NCBI GenBank assembly: GCA_030141605.1
Contig: JAQGDQ010000155.1
Location: forward strand, 400,001-455,000
DNA length: 55,000 bases
Direction: 5' to 3'
DNA from: Tubiluchus corallicola
Taxonomy: Eukaryota; Priapulida; Priapulimorpha; Priapulimorphida; Tubiluchidae
Translations under genes and position numbers: made by a program
Part shown: one piece after another, positions 36,901 through 51,900 of the stretch
Position numbering within the stretch: position 1 is the stretch's first letter
Layout of the letters: every line of letters begins with the position of its first letter
Notes under the pieces: generated by a model
Databases searched by the model: none
Seen by the model: only the letters and a program-made list of their open reading frames with translations
What the model was told of the DNA's origin: nothing

Positions 36901-39900
36901 CCAACTAAAAAACTCAAATTCAGACTGACCAAAAATGCATTGTAGACAGTTTTCTAGGAGAGCACCATCCACTTACTGACAATGCTCAATGTGCTAAACT
37001 TGGGTCGCTAAACACACACCACTCTTACCAACTAGCTATTTATACATGGCATTTGCTGCGTATTTTCATTTAAAGAGGAATAAGAGGAAATGTTAAACTA
37101 TGTTCCAAAAAACTTTTCATAGAAAGTTATATTAGGCCTGCTTCGCATAAAGGTACGACTTTTTTGAGTACGTAATGCGTGATGCGTGATCCGCAATGCG
37201 TTTATAACAGTTTGTATTTAAACATGTAGAAGTGTTTCCATATGTACGTAATGCGTGATGCGTGATCCGTAATCCGTTTATAACAGTTTGTATTTAAACA
37301 TGTAGAAGTGTTTCCATGTGTACGTAATGCGTGATGCGTGATCCCTATTCATTCGAACATGATCACTATCATCCGAATACGCATCACGCAGCAATACGCA
37401 GACGGGAGACCACCATTGCCTAGGTGATTATAGCGAGTGTTCAAGTTTACGGTGATCATTTTCACTGTTTAGCTTCTGAGAATTCTAGTTGGGTGAGTTT
37501 TGGTCACCTTAGGACCTGTAAACAAATATAATATTTTTTATATTTGAATTTTTGAGAGGTGAAAGAAGCATGTAGTTATGTGTTGTGCATCTGACTACAG
37601 TTCTTTCACTAAATGATGATATCTGCCATACTGTTTTCGTCCCTGCAAAATGTTGTACACTCAAAACCTGTGCTTTCTTTTTCATCTAATAGTGCAATTA
37701 TGAGCTAATGACGCAGCTGTAATAATCATGCTTAAATTTTGACAGAGCATGGTTTCCAAAAATTTTGGTAGCAATTTTCACAAATAGCGACCAAAAACGA
37801 TGGAAAGAGCGCCGCGAGCTCTTTTAATACCCATAACGTTTACAGACACATAGGAACAGTCAATACACATCACGCACGACGCATTACGGATTACGCATTA
37901 CGCATCACGTGCACATGGAGCCGTAGCTTTACATTTACTTATTTGAAACACATATGTAACTAAATTTTTAGTCTAAAATGAGCGCGCCCAAGCGTAAAGT
38001 GATCACGACTTTAAATTGATTTTACTAACTACACGGAGATGCTTATCACAATTTCATTGCTGAAACTTTCTAACATTTTTCCCAACATACTTGGCTTTTG
38101 CTTTAAGAGTACATAATCAATTGCGTCATCACTAGGGCACTGTTCCTAGTCTCACTTTTTATGCTATACTTAGCGACAAAAACACACGTATGTTTTACAA
38201 AAATAATGTGCAATTTTTTTTCGTTATCGTGTATTTGAACCGCAGACTTTAACATTATAGCAGCTACAAAGAGTCACTTATATAGCCACTTACCACACCC
38301 GAATTCTTGTAGTTTTTCTTTTTGCTAGCCTTTTTCGCATTGTGACAGTCGTAAATATTTTCTGGTCCTGGACCTCTTGACAGTCGTTGAAGCGAGGTAA
38401 GAAACACACCTATGACGTCATGACTGAAAAAAACACGAAACCCCGACTAGTTACTTGAATAAGCTAAAAGAATGAATTCGTTCAACTCAAAGAAGCTTTT
38501 CTGCTTTTCTTTCGAGACTTAAATATTGTTGTCTGCTGACGTTTCACGTCGATTTTTGAATTTTTAAAAATTAAATTAAAATTAAATTAAAAATAATTAA
38601 ATTACATCAAAATTGAATTTATTACCGACCGGTTTCGAACAAACTGTTCATTATCAAGGGATCTAAAACAAAGAAATTTACTAGAATTTAGAAAGAACAT
38701 CGAAATACAATTCAGTAGTTAGATAGCTAAAAGATATATGATATGACATTATATAGATAATTTAACAATTTACCTTACAGATTACATTTTTTGGTTTCAT
38801 ACTACATTGTTGTGAAACTATGCTATGCTCCACAAACAAACAAACCAATATGTTAGTAGTAACAGAACTGTGAATATTAGGGAGCTGCCATTTTGTTACT
38901 GAATTCCACAAAACACATTGCACTTGAGCTTGTACAACACCAACAGTGCACTATGTTTTGCGGAATTCAGTAACAAAATGGCAACTCCCTAATATTCACA
39001 GTTCTGTTACTACTAACATGAATAAATTAAATTAAATTACTTTTCGTAGTTGTTTGACCATTATAATACAAAATTTTGTTTATAAAGCGTTTCATCAATC
39101 AATCTTTTTTAAATTTGCGGCCACAGACATCCAATTAAAGTAACCCATTTTGCGAAATCAATACGGCCTCCATTAGGGTTGCTGCAATGGTAGACAAAAT
39201 GTGACACTTACCCACCGCCTGCATCCCAGTCATAACACTCAACCTTTATTTGCCTAGAAAAGAGAATTTCTGTTAATAATATATCCCTATGGTTGCTGCA
39301 TTACATTGTGAATTTTTACTGCTTAGAAGCCCCGACAATAAAATTTCCAACGCAGCTTATGATCTTATAAGACGTCAAATTTGTTTTGTTCATGGTTCGG
39401 AAATAGACCTACAGTAGTAGCTAGCAAGGCACAACTTTCTAGCTTAGGAACCACAGTTGTTTTTATTAAAATAGTATTACATGTATCTGTTTCATCCTAT
39501 CAAAAGTTCATGTCTATAAGTTACAGATCATTTTTGTTTTATTATCCGCAAGCGCTAGCATCTCCGTCACAGTGGCAACTCGTGCATAGGAACTGCAGCC
39601 CCCATATATTCACTTAGTATTATCAATAATATTCAATGTAATAAGTCTTTTTTCTTTAGTTCTTTCTTTATATTTGAACGGAACCAGAGCACGTGAGGGA
39701 ACAAGCGCTAGCGTCCCCGTCACATTGGCGGCTCGTGTATAAGTACAGTGGCACTGCAGTCCCCCTATTTTCACTCAGTATTATCGATAATATTCAATAT
39801 AATTACTGTGGAACTGCAGCACCCCCTATTTTGCTCAATATTGTCAATAAAATTCAATATAATAAGTCTTTTTTCTTTAGTTCTTTCTTTAAACTTGTAC

Positions 39901-42900
39901 GGAACCAGAGCACGTGGGTGAAGTACAGTTTGCTTAACAGCCCAGCACAGTACGCTCCAGCAACGCGGCGTTTGGCTGTTGTGCGTATGCGGCCATGTGC
40001 ACATGTCTGAGCCCAGTTAGAGAAAGTACTGTCACTCACACAGTTTGTTGTCAGTTGTCACGTGCTTATCGTGAATGCATCAAGCTTCAACTCGACAATT
40101 TAGGTTTTGGGTAAGAAAAAAATATTTTTGTCCAGAATTTTATCATGATTATGTGTAAGCTTTTTTATGTTTGTTTGTTTAAGGCTACAATTACAACATT
40201 AAAATTATAAATGTTTGTTTAGTTTTACACAGTATTAAAACAATGGCTAAAATTTTTCTGACCCAGGACCCCAGTCATTTTAGTTACGAGCCGCCACTGG
40301 TCGCCGATCAAGGACAATCCATAGTCTGATTTTTTCCATGATCATTTCGTTATCTTAGGCATCCACTATTCCAGTTCCCACCATTTAACTAAATGTTAAC
40401 TCCCTTACAAAAGCAACTCAAGCAGCCGCCTTATCTTACAAAATGCAACTCAAGCAGCCACCTTACCTCACAAATGCAACTCAAGCAGCCACCTTACCTT
40501 ACAAATACAATCCAAACAGCCACCTTACCTTACAAGTACAATTCAAGTAGCTAGCTTACCTTACAAATACAACTCACGCAGTCACCTTACCTTACAAATA
40601 CAATTCAAGCAGCCACTTTACTACATTACAAATACAACTCAATCAGCCACCTTACATTACAAATACAACTCAAGCAGCCACCTTACCTTACAAATACAAC
40701 TCAAGCAGCCACCTTACCTTACAAATTCAACACAAGAAACGATCTTACATTGCCAATGTAACACAAGCCGCCATATTACCTTACAGATGCAAAACATGCA
40801 ACCATCTTGCCTTATCAATGCAATACTAGTGGCCAGCTTACCTGTTCCAGTTACAACCACAAAGTTTCCAGAGCGGTATTGTGAAAGGCTTCCATGTTGG
40901 ATTTAAATTGTGTTTGACTATTTCAGACTTATGACATATGGTAAAACTGAAAAAAAACAATTGTTATTAACTACAAAGTGTAATTTTCACATTTAATCAT
41001 ATTTGATTCAATTAATTTAAATTTAAATGATTAAATTTAATTATTCTGCTAGGTTAAAAGAGCCTGCATTATTGTTATTAAAGTGCAACAGTAATTTAAT
41101 TATGTCATTTAATTTACAAAGAGCCTGTGTGACTGTTAGTGAAGTTCTACAGCAGTTTAATATAAGGGCGTATCAAGACTTTACGACGGCCTAGGCTGAT
41201 GTTCTGTCCCGCCCATCTCTATTGTCACTTTATGTTTGTTTATGTAATAAGCTGATGAAACAATTATTTGTGGTGTATTAGAAACCCTATTGAGCTAGTT
41301 TCTGCAAGGTCATTATTAATTACATGCATTTGCATAACACTTATATTCAAGTAGGCTGCGCAACTGCTTGCCGTGTAATACCTTGCACCTGTTCGTTACG
41401 TAGCACTTATATAAAACACGCGCACCTGTGGTGTGTTTAAAATGCGCCCTTCACATGAATATGAAAGTATATACATTTTCCGAGGAGAATAAGACTTTTT
41501 TTAAAATGTGACGACCCTTAAACCTTGACGCCCTAGGTTATAGCCTAGTTAGCCCATTGGTTAATACGCCCCTGCTTAATATTGTCATTTAGTACATTTT
41601 TAAAAAATGCCAATGTTCATTTCCTTGAAATGTAAATTCTCTTTTCAAAAATGTCATGTACACACACGTCTATTATTCTATTTCGACGTTGTTGCTAATT
41701 AATTTCGAATAACGCCATTATAAATAGAACACTTGGCAAACACCTGTCACAGAAACGACGCATTACAACTACTACTTTTAACAGGCATACCTTCCGTCAT
41801 CGTTAACTCTGTGAAAGACTAAGAAGGGATCCGATTTTCCAAATAAATCTTTCTTATCCAACTTCTCTGCTCGAAATTGCATAACAGCTATCTCCTAAAT
41901 TAGCAAATATTTTTAAGAAACGGTTACAAAAAGCACAGGAAACAATTTCGTGTAATCGAGTGAGAAGGTGAGAATATTCGACTGCGTCTGTGAGATTTAG
42001 GGAAACCATTACAGCCTCCACCGGGTCATTAATCTTGACTTCACTAATTTTTTCTTTTCCTCTTTATTCTTGTCCCTTTCGGTAGTAACACCATTTCATG
42101 GTCACCTTCGTTAAAGCAAAACCGGACCCAATTTTATACTGTAGGTCAAACAATCTACTCATTAAAATATTGAAAAGAAACATACTATGTTTCAAAAATA
42201 AGTCACGTGAAAGAATTATTACCACACAAACACAATTTCACGTTCACGCCACTAGTTCTTCGCTGTTACATGCTTTTTCCCATTCGCTAGTTAGACGGGC
42301 ACTAGCGCCTGGATTTCGGAAAGCGTTGCACAAAAAACAGTTGCTGTACCTTTCAGTTTAAATGTGTTACTTTGTGACGAAGTTCACTAAAGTTTTTTGT
42401 AGATTTTCGGTCAAGTTTCGGGAAAAAAGAACCCATTTTGGTACCCAATACCCGCCTTTCTTCACAAGTTTCTCGTAAATCTGTTAGATAATTTTTGCGT
42501 AAAAGACTTACTGCCATAACAGCAAAATACAACCAAACAAACAAGCTCTGTTGAAGCGTAACTTCTTAAAAGAGGTAAAAATAGCTAAAATAATTATTCC
42601 CACAGTGTAACCCTAACCCTAAACACATGTTTTACTAAGGGTGCCATTTTTCCTGTGCCATTTTTACCTACTTTTCCATTCATGTCATTTTTACTGTGCC
42701 ATTTTTTCCTGTGCTATTTTTACTGTGCCATTTTTACCTACATTTAGTTTCTCTGGTCTGATGCAATCTGGCCTGGCCTAGCGTGTTCTAGTTCATTCTT
42801 ATTCTCATTCTGGCCAGCGGTCAAGCTCGATCAGGACTGGTCTCGTATCTCGCGAAGCAGGAAATGGCTGAGTAGGTAAGGTGAGTTTAGGGTGTCCGCG

Positions 42901-45900
42901 TAAAACAACAAGAGATCAGCATGTAGAAGCAGCCATATTGAAATACAGGTCAAGTCACACCTGTCTAACTAGACCAGATGAATGGCAATGAATAAGAGGA
43001 TCGAAGTAGGATTATCGATTGTCCTTAGCATTAAAAAACTGATCAAACCATTTATACAAAACAGTAAAAAAGGCAATCGTATGAAAAAAGAAAGTGCAAA
43101 TTGCCAAATTTCTTACAAATAAAAGAGAATTTATTTATAAGAATGACTAACATAACTACCATAACCATGATAATCTGCCTAAAGGTAAGACTCTATATGT
43201 ACGTAATGCCTGATGCGTGATTCGTGATGCTTATACAACAGTTTGTATTTAAACATGTAAAAGTGTTTCCACGTGTACGTAATGCGTGATGGGCAATGCG
43301 TGATTCGTATTCATTCGAAAGTGATCACTATTGTGCGAATACGCAACACGCAGCAATACGCAGACGGGAAATTGTCGTTGCCTAGGTGATTATAGCGAGT
43401 TTTCAAGTTTCCGGTGACCATTTCGCTGTAAGGCTTTCAGAAAAGTCTAATTAGGTGAAGTTTTGTCACTTTGGGACCTATAGACAATAATATTTTTTCT
43501 GTTTGAACGTTTGAGAGGTGAAAGAAACATGTAGTTACGTGTTGTTCATCTTACTGCAGTTGTTACACTAAATGATGATACCTGTCATATTGATCTCTCC
43601 ACTGCAAAATGTTGTGCACCTGTAAATTATCCCGCTTAAATTTTGACAGAGACAAGGTTTCCAAAAGTTTTTGCTTGCAATTTTCACGAATAGTGACCAA
43701 AAATGGCGGAAAGGGTGCCGCCTGTTTTGTTAATACGCATAGCACTTCCGGACGCATGAAAAACAGTCAATACGCATCACGCATTACCCTTTACGCACAC
43801 ATGGAGTCGTAGATTTACTTAAGGATTAATATTACAGAGTTTCGCTTACGTTTGGTGTACTAATTTCTTCTGCTGAAACTGAAACAAAGAAAAATAAGTC
43901 ATTTAAAAAACTTAGTTGATATTGTTTCGAACATACTACTAAATTTTGCAAGAGTTACTGAGTTAGTCTTTCAGTAACAAACAAATTGGTCCTCCCAAAA
44001 GTTCGAAAGGGCTTAAATGTAATAAAACGAACAATTTCAGAAAGGAAGGCTACCACACAAATAGGCCTTTAAATCTGAGGGAGCACTCCAAAGGCTTGCC
44101 AATCTTAACACATAAAAAATGTTGAATGCCCTTTATATATTATTCTGAACTTATTTATTTATAAAATATAATATAATAAAATATAATATAACATAATAAA
44201 TAAAGCTTATTCTAGTTAAAAGCGACTCAACTTTTCATTAAAAAATTAAAATCATGCCAAACGTTTCGACTAGCTACTGCTGTCATCATCAGTGGTAAAT
44301 TTACAAAAATACAACCAGTTTTCATTGGCAGAGACTATTATGAACTCATTAAGTAGTTAACAGAAGCCTTGAATAAGCAGACCAGTAAAGAAATTGATAC
44401 AGTAGCAAATAGCTAAGTTTGAAAATAAAACTGGGACTTATTAATAAAAAAAAGTTTATTTATGTACCCAAATACGCCATCTCTTAATGTACAAAACAGT
44501 TCAAATCCTTTAAGTTTATTTTCAAACATTTAACTACTTAATTAGTGCATAATAAGCCCTGCCTATATAAACTGGTTGTATGTTTGTAAATTTACCACTG
44601 ATGATGACAGCAGCAGCTTGTCAAAACGTTTGGCATGATTTCAACTTTCAACTTTTTAATGTAAAAGTTTTAATAAAGTTGTGTTTGTTAACTTTAAACG
44701 TTTTTAAGTGCATATAATAAAAATTAAATAATTTATTATTTTTTGTGATACTGTAAGGAGCACTCATCGTTTTATTTACACTGCACAAATAAATTGGACA
44801 CATAATTTTTAAAATAAGTTTTTTTCCTAAGCTTTCAAACCATGTGGTAGCAATATATTACTATTATTTTTTTGTTATTATTATAATTCTTTATTTTCAA
44901 AAACTATGCATAAAATACATTCCCTATATTTGTAGGGATATGTTTAAAATTTCTAAAAGCATTTACGAAGTATTAAACATATTCGCGCATACATAATTTA
45001 GAATCTAATGCATGAGACACAATGAACGACAATGATCATATACAATAGACATAGTTACAGATTATAATCCATCACAACATACTTACATAACAAAAGATGA
45101 CGAACATATATTAATACAGGTAACAAAATCTACACGCATTACATACAAAACAACGAAAACAATTATAGAAAACATAATTACCAATTCTAATGTAATTACA
45201 TATTATCATAAATAAAAACAAAACAGCATATAGAAAACACGAGTTGTACAATTTCATCACCAACAGACTATTTATAAACAGACGAAGGACGATAAGTATA
45301 ATGCAGTATAATATCGCAGTATAAAACGCTTAGTCTTAGACAAAGAAAACAACTTTAAGGTTTTCTCCTGTACGTGCGAGGAAACCACGTGACCATTACT
45401 ATAAACTGATCAACCAATGAACAGTGACACTCCGTGTGTTTACGTGAAAGCTTGATTTCCCTGGAGAACACGTGGTACATTTACATGCAGGGCATGCTAA
45501 GTATGTGCATCACGCATAACAACAGTACGTGCCTTGGGAATATCACACTATATATAATATTCAACGCAACGAGTGGAAGGCCTAAGCACTGATTTGCAAA
45601 ATACTGTCATGTCTTGAATAATATGACCCAAACGACAATCATGACTTGAAAATATAACAGCAAAATCATTTATAAGTCGGCAATTGACCATTTTCAAGTC
45701 ATTCACATATCTTAAATCTCCATTTCATGGGAATCATTTCGATATTAAGTTCATTGCTCTATGCTATTCCTAAGCTGAAATAATCCTCGTTGAAGTTGAG
45801 GTGCAGTCTATGCAGTGAAAAACTTAATCCTGAGAAAATCACTGTTAAAGTTAGCCATTGTTTTTTTGTTGCGTTTCTGCAAAACACTTAGCGACCGTAC

Positions 45901-48900
45901 AAGTGTTGGTTGCTACGGACTTTGCAAGAGCACATTAAAGTTATGCTTAAATCCAGTAGATGGCTCTTACTTTCAAAGATCTGGGCCTGGAAAAAACCCA
46001 AAACAAAATGCCTGCTTTATGAGCTACAACAGGTATTTGAAAACACAAGTTTTATACAATTGTAATACTAGTTTCTAGCCAAGGTTATGGGGTTACAAAA
46101 TTAGATTTTTAGTGTTTTTTGAACATTTTATTGATAATTTGATTCTAATATATAAATGTCGAATATATTTATTTTTGTTTTTATAAAAAACAAAAAACTG
46201 ACATTTCACCGAATTAAAGGTGCATTCTACTTTGAAGCATCATAACGTAGTTTTTTTTTCTATGCCGACTTATGGAAGGTTTTGGTTCCCAAACGCACAT
46301 ATTGCGAATTTTTATCATGCAGTGCAACATTGTTTTCACTGTTCCCATTAAAAAATTACTTAAAATGATGATAAGACAACCTTTGGTTATTGCGTTTGCT
46401 TCAAATTACTGAGGCAGTATGAAAACAAGGGAGGTGTAAAAAGAAACAAAAAATAGTACCTCTTATTGAACTGGATTCTGAACCAGAACCTCTGAAATCG
46501 AAAAAAATATCGTTAACAAAATAGCAAAAAGAGCGTGTATGCTATTAGGGATGCATCAGAACTTTACGACGCTCTAGGCTGATACTTCTGTCCTGCCCAT
46601 CTCTATTATAAGTATATGGTTGCATATGTAATGAACTGATCAAACAATTACTTGTGGTGTATTAGAAACACTATTAACCTAGTTTCTACCTGGGTCTTTA
46701 TTAAATACATGTATTTGCAAAGCGTATATATGCAAGTAGATTGTACAACTGCTTGTTGTGTATTACCTTCTACAGTGTTAATATGTCTATATGCGCTGTG
46801 TTAATTTTAGACGTCAATAGAGAACACTACAGCAAGCAATTGATTTTATTATTTCTACACCTTAATCTGAGTGAAGACAGCTAACCACATAGACAAAATA
46901 TAACTCATGTATAATAAGACATCTTCCTGCAGAAATAAATACACGTTCGTGTTTAGTACAGCTTTAGTGCTTGAAAACATTCTAAGATTGAAAATAACTG
47001 TCAATAATATTGAAGCACAAGAAGACCCTCCACATACGTAAAGCTTAAAAAATTCATCTTGAAATTTTATGCCACTTTCATGCTGCTTTTTTGCATGCAG
47101 GGTTTGCGTCAGAAGTAACGCGGTATAAAAGTTGTAAATTTAAACGACTCCCGCGATGACTGTTAGACGCAGCCATTTTGACGATAAGTTATTTAAAACA
47201 AGTTTAGATAACATTGAGTAAATTTTGAAAAAAATAGTCAGAGCATTTGTAGCGCACACGTTACAAATTGAATAAAATTTAAAATTACTTCACTTTGTCA
47301 GTAAGATTAAAAATATGTTTTTGGTTGGTGAGTGGTTCACCCTGGTGGAGGGTGAGCCAGCGACATTTTACCAATTGGCGCGAACATTTTAAATTATTTC
47401 TAGTTACATAAGTCTTTCCAGCAGGTAAGCGAAATGCTAAGTAATATAGATTTGCATGGAAGGTTTTTTGGAACGTAAATTAACATTTCCTTTTCTTCCC
47501 TTGATTTACGTTGTGCGTATATGACGTCATGTAGTGGCGCCGCTGGAACAGTATTGCGACGTATTTAAAACGAAAACAAACAAAAATCCCTTTTACGCAA
47601 GTACAACACGCGCATAAAATCGCTATAAAGTATATAAAATTTAAGGCGATTCTGAAACATACTTCAGGTACCTCTTTTCTTGCCTTTAACATTATCGTGC
47701 ATTTACTTACGATAATTCCATTTCAATTTCACTCTCTTGTGAACCGACCACTTCACCCAATGTACAACTGACGCGTCCCAGAAAGTCCTGAAAAAATATC
47801 AAGTATTGCTTCACTGAAATTAACAATCCTTTGAACACAAAAACCAAATTATATCAATTAATTTGCAGAAGTAACTACATGTAGGGCAATAGTTAACAAC
47901 AGAGGCATATCAAGACTACACCGCCCTAGGCTGATAGTTCTGTCCCGCCCATCTCTATTATGAATTTATGGTTAATTATGTAATCAGCAGACCAAACAAT
48001 TACTTGTGGTGTATTAGAAGCACTACTAACCTAGTTTCTACGTGGTCATTATTAATTACATGCATTTACATAGCGCTTATACAAATTTTCCGAGCAGAAT
48101 AAGAATTTTTTCTAAAATGTGGCGCCCTAGGCTATAGCTGGTTATAATAACTGGTTAACCAGACTATATGCCCCTGGTTAACAAATATGATTATAACAAC
48201 CATTTTTGCGTGCAAAAACAGTAACGAGAGCAATTCGTTAAGAGAAACAAACTACAAAGAAAGAAAGAAGGAAAAGCAGCTGCATTGATACCCATACAAC
48301 TAACTACAACAACAAAACATGTAATTGACTAAACAAAAGAAAATTAAGCAACTGTTGTGGAGAGGTCTTGACGAACCTTGAAAAACTCAATAGAATCGCT
48401 TGTTTCTGGCACGAGCATTATAGCTGCCACCGGAAGTATGCTAGAAGCTGTTCAGATGTGTATTAGGATGTGTCTTATATTATTACGCCTAAAGGCCAAT
48501 CAACAACAACTTAGAAAAAGTGCCCATCTCCATTGTGACAGGGCAGCAGAGGACGTTACTATGGTGAAAGATCAGCAGAGGCTCGTTGCTAGGTGTTGCC
48601 AAGGATAGATATTTTTAGATGTGTGACATAAGTTAACTAAGTTTAGCCTCAAAATTGGGGTATGCAAGAAGCAGCATTAACAGCTGGAAGACAGTCAGTT
48701 TGTAGACTCAAGTGCTTTGCTATAGATTCTGCACCAGGCGTTTTCTTACCCTCCTGGACTTATTATGGGTGTTCATCAGTGTACTTTACATTCAATATGC
48801 TACATGATCACTTATTCTAAACAAAACTTTGTGTCCTATACTTCATCACGTTAAGAAGATAACTACAAGACATCTTTACTACTGGAACCTACTTCATTAT

Positions 48901-51900
48901 TACTTGTACTTTATGTTCAATATACTATGCGATCACATATTCTAAACAAGACTTTGTGTTTTATACGTCATCACGCTAAAAAGACAACTACAAGACATGG
49001 TCCATTATTACTGATACCCAGTTACGAAACAACATCATCATTATTACTGAGCTTCTAGCGTCCACTGCCAAAACCTTTGGTTTTATCACACCCATTTACA
49101 ATATAAACGTTCTTTCTCGCTTCCAGAAGCTGAACGGGGACTGAAGATGCTGTACGGCTTGTTGTATCATAGGGCTTAATAAACAGTTAATTACCAGGTT
49201 TGAAAACAATGCGTGACGTCACTTTCTCGTCTGCATACAAAATTGATTGTTTTCATGCAGGATGAGTACCACATTATTGATTTTTTTCCTTTTATTTATG
49301 TGTCAACAATATTTCCTTGAACAAAAGATATGCAAATAAATAACAGAATGAAACATCATTAATAATCTGCTCATCGCATCATAAATAATGATTTTGAAAT
49401 GAATTAATATACGTTCATTAGAAATTATGAAAAGATAATCAAATTATTGCGTGTTAACGCAGCAAGCTACAATGTAACATTATAAAAAATAGTAGAACAA
49501 TCCAAACAGCAACACGAGATTTTAGAAAACAATAAACAACTCTAATTAATTTATTATTTGAAAATGCAAATATAACAGAAAACAGACGTATGTCTAATTA
49601 GTACACTATGCAGATTATTTCTTCTGTATTCAATCATGGTCCTTCTGTGTGTCATGTGCAAGGTGTTACTTCACAACAATAGCCTTCAACACAAGATATG
49701 AAAAAATGTCTGACAGTCCACTAGATAAAATGTGTGCTTGCATAGCAAAATCGTTCATAAGTTAGAATTAAGCTTTTCGCGCTATTCACATATCCTGAAT
49801 CTCTATTTCATGTGAATAATTTTAGTACCAAGTTCATCACTCTATGTTATTTCTAAGCTGAGATAATTCACGTTCAAGTTGAGGTGCAGGCTGCACACTG
49901 AAAAACATAACCTTGAGAAAACCACTATTAAAGTTAGTCATTGTTTTTGCTTTCTAGAAAACATTGCGTTTCTAGAAAACACTTAGCAACCGCACAAATG
50001 TTGGTTGCTACGGACTTTGGAAGAACATGTTAATGTTTTGTTTAAATAAAGTAAATGGTTGTTCCTGACAACGATCTGGACTTGGCAACAGAAAAAAACC
50101 AAAAGAAAATGACAGCTTCCATGAGCTACTACCGGAGTTTGAAATTGGGAGTTTTTTACAATTGCAGTACTAGTTTCTAGCCCGAAAAGTGGGTAAGGAG
50201 TTATAAAATTAAATTTTCCGTATTTTTTGTACATTTTCTTTATAATTTGATGCTAGAACATGAAAGTCTAATATATTTAGCGGTTGTTTTAATAAAAATA
50301 AAAAATTGACATTTGACCAAATTTTTTTTGGCGCCATCTGCATTGAAGCATCATAACGATTTACGGACGACATTCCTCACAGCGCACTTTCAAAGAGCGA
50401 TCTAATTGCATTAGGAACAAACATTGCGTAACTATTTCAGTTACGATCCGGCGCTCTTTGACGTACCACGTTATTGCGCTCATAAAGTTACTCGGCAGAA
50501 AAAATGACCGTGTTGTCAATCTTTAAATATTCGATCAGTGACTGCGCAAATCACTAAGTTGCTCATGAATTTTACGATCCAATGGCAAATAAATCCAGGA
50601 GCTCACATTACACTGGAATCAATGGCTCTATTCGCATGCAAAACGCGCATTTTTAATTGCTTCCGACGGCGAAATCTCTGCTTTAATCAGCTCCATCTCA
50701 GATGTCGAATTATTTCGAAATAAGTACGGCGATTTTTCCAAACGCAATAATCTAATTGACGCGAATCGCATCCTATTGCTGTTAAATAATAATTAAGTAC
50801 CAATTTTAACATTGGAAAGTTCTGAAAGAAAATATGCTATTAAGAAATTTACATAATGGGTTCTACAACTATAGTTACTACTAAGGCTGTGTACGTGAAT
50901 TCCGTGAGTAAGGAAAATTGTTGGTGAGTAAATACCCATGGGATTGAGAATTTGGTATGAAAAACTCATAAGACAGATATAGGAGTCGCTGCAGTCAGCA
51001 TTTAAAAACGCAAAAAATCATTTATGCTTCTAAGCATTAAAGTTAGTTTGTCGTATTTAATTAATGCCAAACGATTAATTAATGTTTGCCACCACAGAAT
51101 GCTATAAGTAAAGTGCTTTCTAGACATTTTGCAACTAAAGTTTTTTTGCCTATCCATTTTTTGCACAATCATATATTACTTACTGACTTAGTGCAGCAAA
51201 GTTTTGCATTCGAGCATTTAAGTTGTCAATTAATATTGCTATTTGTTTTGTGTAGCAGAAAGCACGAGGTCATGGGTCTCGGGTCATGTATTAGTTAGTA
51301 ATCTTACAAAACGTTAGATGCATATAGGATTCCCGCGGAATATCATAGCTATTGGTCTTACATTACTGTCAACGTTTACTCTGGGTATGTATTATGCCAA
51401 CTTATGCACGCAATATGCTACTCTTTCTTTAAAGGAAGACAGGATGATTTTTCAAATATTACCCCATTTTCTAGTTCGATAAAAAGTAAACATATGAACA
51501 GAATTAATACCGCAAAAGCGTTTCTGATAATTAAATAACAGATTAAAAGCTTAATTAACGGCGGAGGAGCCCAATTATTGATGACATCACAAACTAACAT
51601 AATTTACAACTTTTATAATTTAAAAACATTTCACGAGCGTGTTGTACGTGTTTGCAAGAGAGAAAATTGAAGTACAGTGCTACTGTAAGATACTCAGTGT
51701 GTTGTACAAAACTAGGCAAGTTTTAACATAAAAAATTCAAATTTCAAATTTACTGTACTCACGCATGAACTGTCGAACGTGTGTAGTTCATCACAAACTA
51801 ACACAACTTAACTGAGAGGTACAGTGCCTGTTTTTGTGCAATGCGTTTCCGAAATGCAGATGCTAGTGCCCGTCTAACTAGCAAATGGCGAAATGCGTGT

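Noticed and set aside
40403-40840. CRISPR-like array (regular repeats)
   Set aside because: Units are contiguous tandem repeats without unique spacers, in a eukaryotic intron.
42604-42620. Telomere-like CCCTAACCCTAAA
   Set aside because: Only two repeats in the middle of an intron; too short to call an interstitial telomeric site.
48378-48608. 76-codon plus-strand frame
   Set aside because: No recognisable domain, antisense to the copine intron, no supporting splice or repeat context.
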